Assembly (NCBI GenBank): GCA_030039775.1
Contig: JASHUX010000021.1
Span: 1-7,367 of the forward strand
Source: Alphaproteobacteria bacterium
GTDB taxonomy: Bacteria > Pseudomonadota > Alphaproteobacteria > ATCC43930 > CGMCC-115725
DNA: 7,367 nt
Direction: 5' to 3'
Position numbers and translations under genes: made by a program. Shown piece after piece: positions 6,103 through 7,367 of the stretch. How positions within the stretch are numbered: position 1 is the first letter of the stretch; each line of letters begins with the position of its first letter. Below the pieces are notes generated by a model, which saw only the letters and a list, made by a program, of their open reading frames with translations, was not told where the DNA came from and did no database searches.

Positions 6103-6108
6103 CTCCCC
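6103..6108 (-). promoter_or_regulatory. Shine-Dalgarno of the oxygenase gene
   Basis: GGGGAG on the minus strand, six bases before the ATG at 6096. It decides this start over in-frame alternatives. The 75-nt gap to the divergent methyltransferase must hold promoters for both, but I see only weak matches to promoter consensus there. Confidence 0.6.
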
Positions 6109-6171
6109 GTTATTGGCTTGCCACGCTATCGCTGCGCCGGGAACGCGACAAGAGCCGTGATAAGATGGGCC

Positions 6172-6756
6172 ATGGCCGATGCCGCGCGCTGGACGGAATA
6201 TTATCGCAAAACCGAGGGGCGGCCGCCGCGCCCGACATTGTCGTTCGCGCTCGACCGGTTCGCGGCGCCCGGCTTTGCGGTCGATCTCGGCTGCGGCGAG
6301 GGGCGCGACACGATCGAGCTGCTGCGCCGGGGCTGGTCGGTACTGGGCATCGACAGCGAGCCCGTCGCCATCGCGGGATTGACCGCGCGCGCCGATCTGC
6401 CGCCGGCAAGCCGCCTCGAAACCCAGGTCGTGCGGTTCGAGGACGCATCGTGGCCTGCCGCCGATTTGGTCAATGCCAGCTTCGCCTTGTTCTTCACCGA
6501 AAGCGGCACGTTTGAGCCGCTATGGCGCAAGATTGTCGGCTCGTTGAAGCCGGGCGGACGCTTCGCGGGCCAGCTTCTGGGCGAGCGCGACAGTTGGGCC
6601 ATGCGCCGGCGTGTCGTGGTCCATGACGCGGCGGCGCTGGACCGGCTGCTCGCCGGCTTCACGATCGAGATGCACGACATCGAAGAGACGGACGGCGTCA
6701 CGCCGCGCGGCGAGGCCAAGCACTGGCACATTCACCATCTCGTGTTCCGCCGATAG
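6172..6756 (+). CDS. Class I SAM-dependent methyltransferase (TehB/Methyltransf_25-like)
   Basis: This is a soluble S-adenosylmethionine-dependent methyltransferase; the acceptor is unknown. The 194-residue product starts MADAARWTEYYRKTEGRPPR, an N-terminus common in TehB-like small-molecule methyltransferases. Motif I is VDLGCGEGRD at 37-46, which binds SAM. Acidic residue Asp61 in GIDSEP ends strand 2. ADLVNASFALFF at 97-108 is the strand-4 region. SLKPGGRFAGQLLG at 124-137 is the typical post-I/III loop and strand. The end, KHWHIHHLVFRR, fits the last beta strand of the fold. The ATG at 6172 was chosen because homology begins there; the frame is open further upstream but that part lies antisense to the oxygenase gene. 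The SD is weak (AAGATGG just upstream). It is divergent from the oxygenase, so the two could be co-regulated tailoring enzymes, but that is inference. Confidence 0.88.
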   Translation: MADAARWTEYYRKTEGRPPRPTLSFALDRFAAPGFAVDLGCGEGRDTIELLRRGWSVLGIDSEPVAIAGLTARADLPPASRLETQVVRFEDASWPAADLVNASFALFFTESGTFEPLWRKIVGSLKPGGRFAGQLLGERDSWAMRRRVVVHDAAALDRLLAGFTIEMHDIEETDGVTPRGEAKHWHIHHLVFRR

Positions 6757-6817
6757 GTTGCATTCTCGCGTTTGGTTATCACCGGTTAACTGTTCCCTGA
6801 AATAGTGCACGCGCTAC

Positions 6818-7285
6818 TCAAGGGTTGCCGGCCGTGAACGTGACGGTGCCGCCGCCGTTGAACGTTATGCTGCCGCAATAGGTGCCGGGCGACAGCGTCG
6901 TGGTGCCGGAATAAGTCTCGTTGCTGTATTGGCAGACCGTGCTGATGGTCGGCGCGGTGATGGTGTTGGCGAACGGATCTGTCGCCGTCGTGCAATCGTT
7001 GGTGAGATTGTTCACGGTGACGCCGCCATTCACGGTCGAGCTGCCGGCGACGCAGAGCTTGGCGATGTTGGGCAAAGCCGAATCGATCATTGCGGCCGTG
7101 GACGAGTCCGATGCGACGTCGATCTCGCAGTTGGGCGCGGTCAGCGTGACGCCGCTATTGAGTCCGGTCAAAATATCGAGCCGGCACCAGCGAGGCTCAA
7201 CAACAACGGCGTCCTTGTTTGGCACGCCGTTCTCGCCGGGATGACGCGCACGGTGGTGTTTACGTACCTCTTGGCCCCCAATCAC
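6818..7285 (-). pseudogene. Decayed fragment of a TadG-like (Flp/Tad pilus assembly-related) protein
   Basis: From about 7185 down to 6820 the minus strand encodes a Ser/Thr/Asn-rich beta-strand region with regular cysteines: GVTLTAPNCEIDVASDSST, KLCVAGSSTVNGGVTVNN, DCTTATDPFANTITAP, CQYSNETYSGTTTLSPGTYC and GSITFNGGGTVTFTAGNP, then a stop. This pattern is typical of the surface part of alphaproteobacterial TadG-related proteins. An intact protein has an N-terminal TadE/TadG membrane segment before it and continues after TVTFTAG with a further repeat; both are missing. The frame stays open from GTG at 7285 to the right edge. Upstream of about 7190, however, codons lose their G/C third-position bias and the peptide no longer looks like TadG, suggesting a junction. 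It could instead be the end of a gene starting beyond the window. No other tad genes are nearby. Confidence 0.55.
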
Positions 7286-7367
7286 GTACTGACGCGCATC
7301 GCGCGGGGTACAGAGGGCGCGACGATTACCCTGAAGACGGAACGGTTGAGGGGCATGTGACCTAGCC

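Noticed and set aside
5302..6171. Long 5' extension of the methyltransferase frame
   Set aside because: It lies antisense to the oxygenase gene, which has a good ribosome site and family motifs. Methyltransferase homology begins at the ATG at 6172.
6776..6790. TTAT-N6-TTAAC as a CtrA site after the methyltransferase gene
   Set aside because: Spacing and one half-site deviate from TTAA-N7-TTAA, and it lies between convergent gene ends where no promoter is needed.
7196..7360. Plus-strand coding tail near the right edge (ending LKTERLRGM)
   Set aside because: No recognised motif and weak codon bias. Its upstream part is antisense to the TadG-like fragment.

Overview
The window looks like a GC-rich alphaproteobacterial chromosome, probably Rhizobiales or Rhodospirillales. 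The evidence is strong G/C preference at third codon positions, the ffh-rpsP gene order, a palindromic intergenic repeat of a kind common in that class, and a TadG-like remnant typical of it. Species cannot be read from the sequence.

Layout. Positions 1-1685 (minus strand) hold a housekeeping operon: ffh, the signal recognition particle GTPase, followed by the first 41 codons of rpsP (ribosomal protein S16), which runs off the left edge. A compound palindromic repeat of about 144 bp fills most of the 199-nt gap between the two genes. Positions 1686-1913 are the ffh promoter, a structured leader, and an inverted repeat of the TTAACCAT type. A small unrecognised plus-strand gene (1914-2123) diverges from ffh. 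Positions 2124-2338 carry no gene but hold a LexA-like half-matched box and a short inverted repeat.

Positions 2339-5180 (minus strand) are a complete three-gene ABC importer of the iron-siderophore/haem/cobalamin (FecBCDE/BtuFCD) class. Substrate-binding protein, permease and ATPase are joined by 4-nt stop/start overlaps (GTGA and ATGA). The same strand continues upstream with a CmcJ/NvfI (GA4 desaturase-like) putative 2-oxoglutarate oxygenase at 5233-6096. A small SAM-dependent methyltransferase (6172-6756, plus strand) is divergent from it across a 75-nt gap. The right end (6757-7367) holds a decayed fragment of a TadG-like pilus-assembly/secreted protein.

How the parts relate. ffh and rpsP form a translation and secretion operon. 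The importer brings a metal complex or similar ligand across the inner membrane. The oxygenase and methyltransferase could be small-molecule tailoring enzymes linked to that ligand, but only proximity supports this. No outer-membrane receptor, regulator or biosynthetic core lies in the window. I did not find a clearly new multi-gene system. The most unusual items are the palindromic repeat inside an essential operon, the oxygenase-importer pairing, a promoter that would give a leaderless importer mRNA, and the TTAACCAT inverted repeat between divergent promoters.
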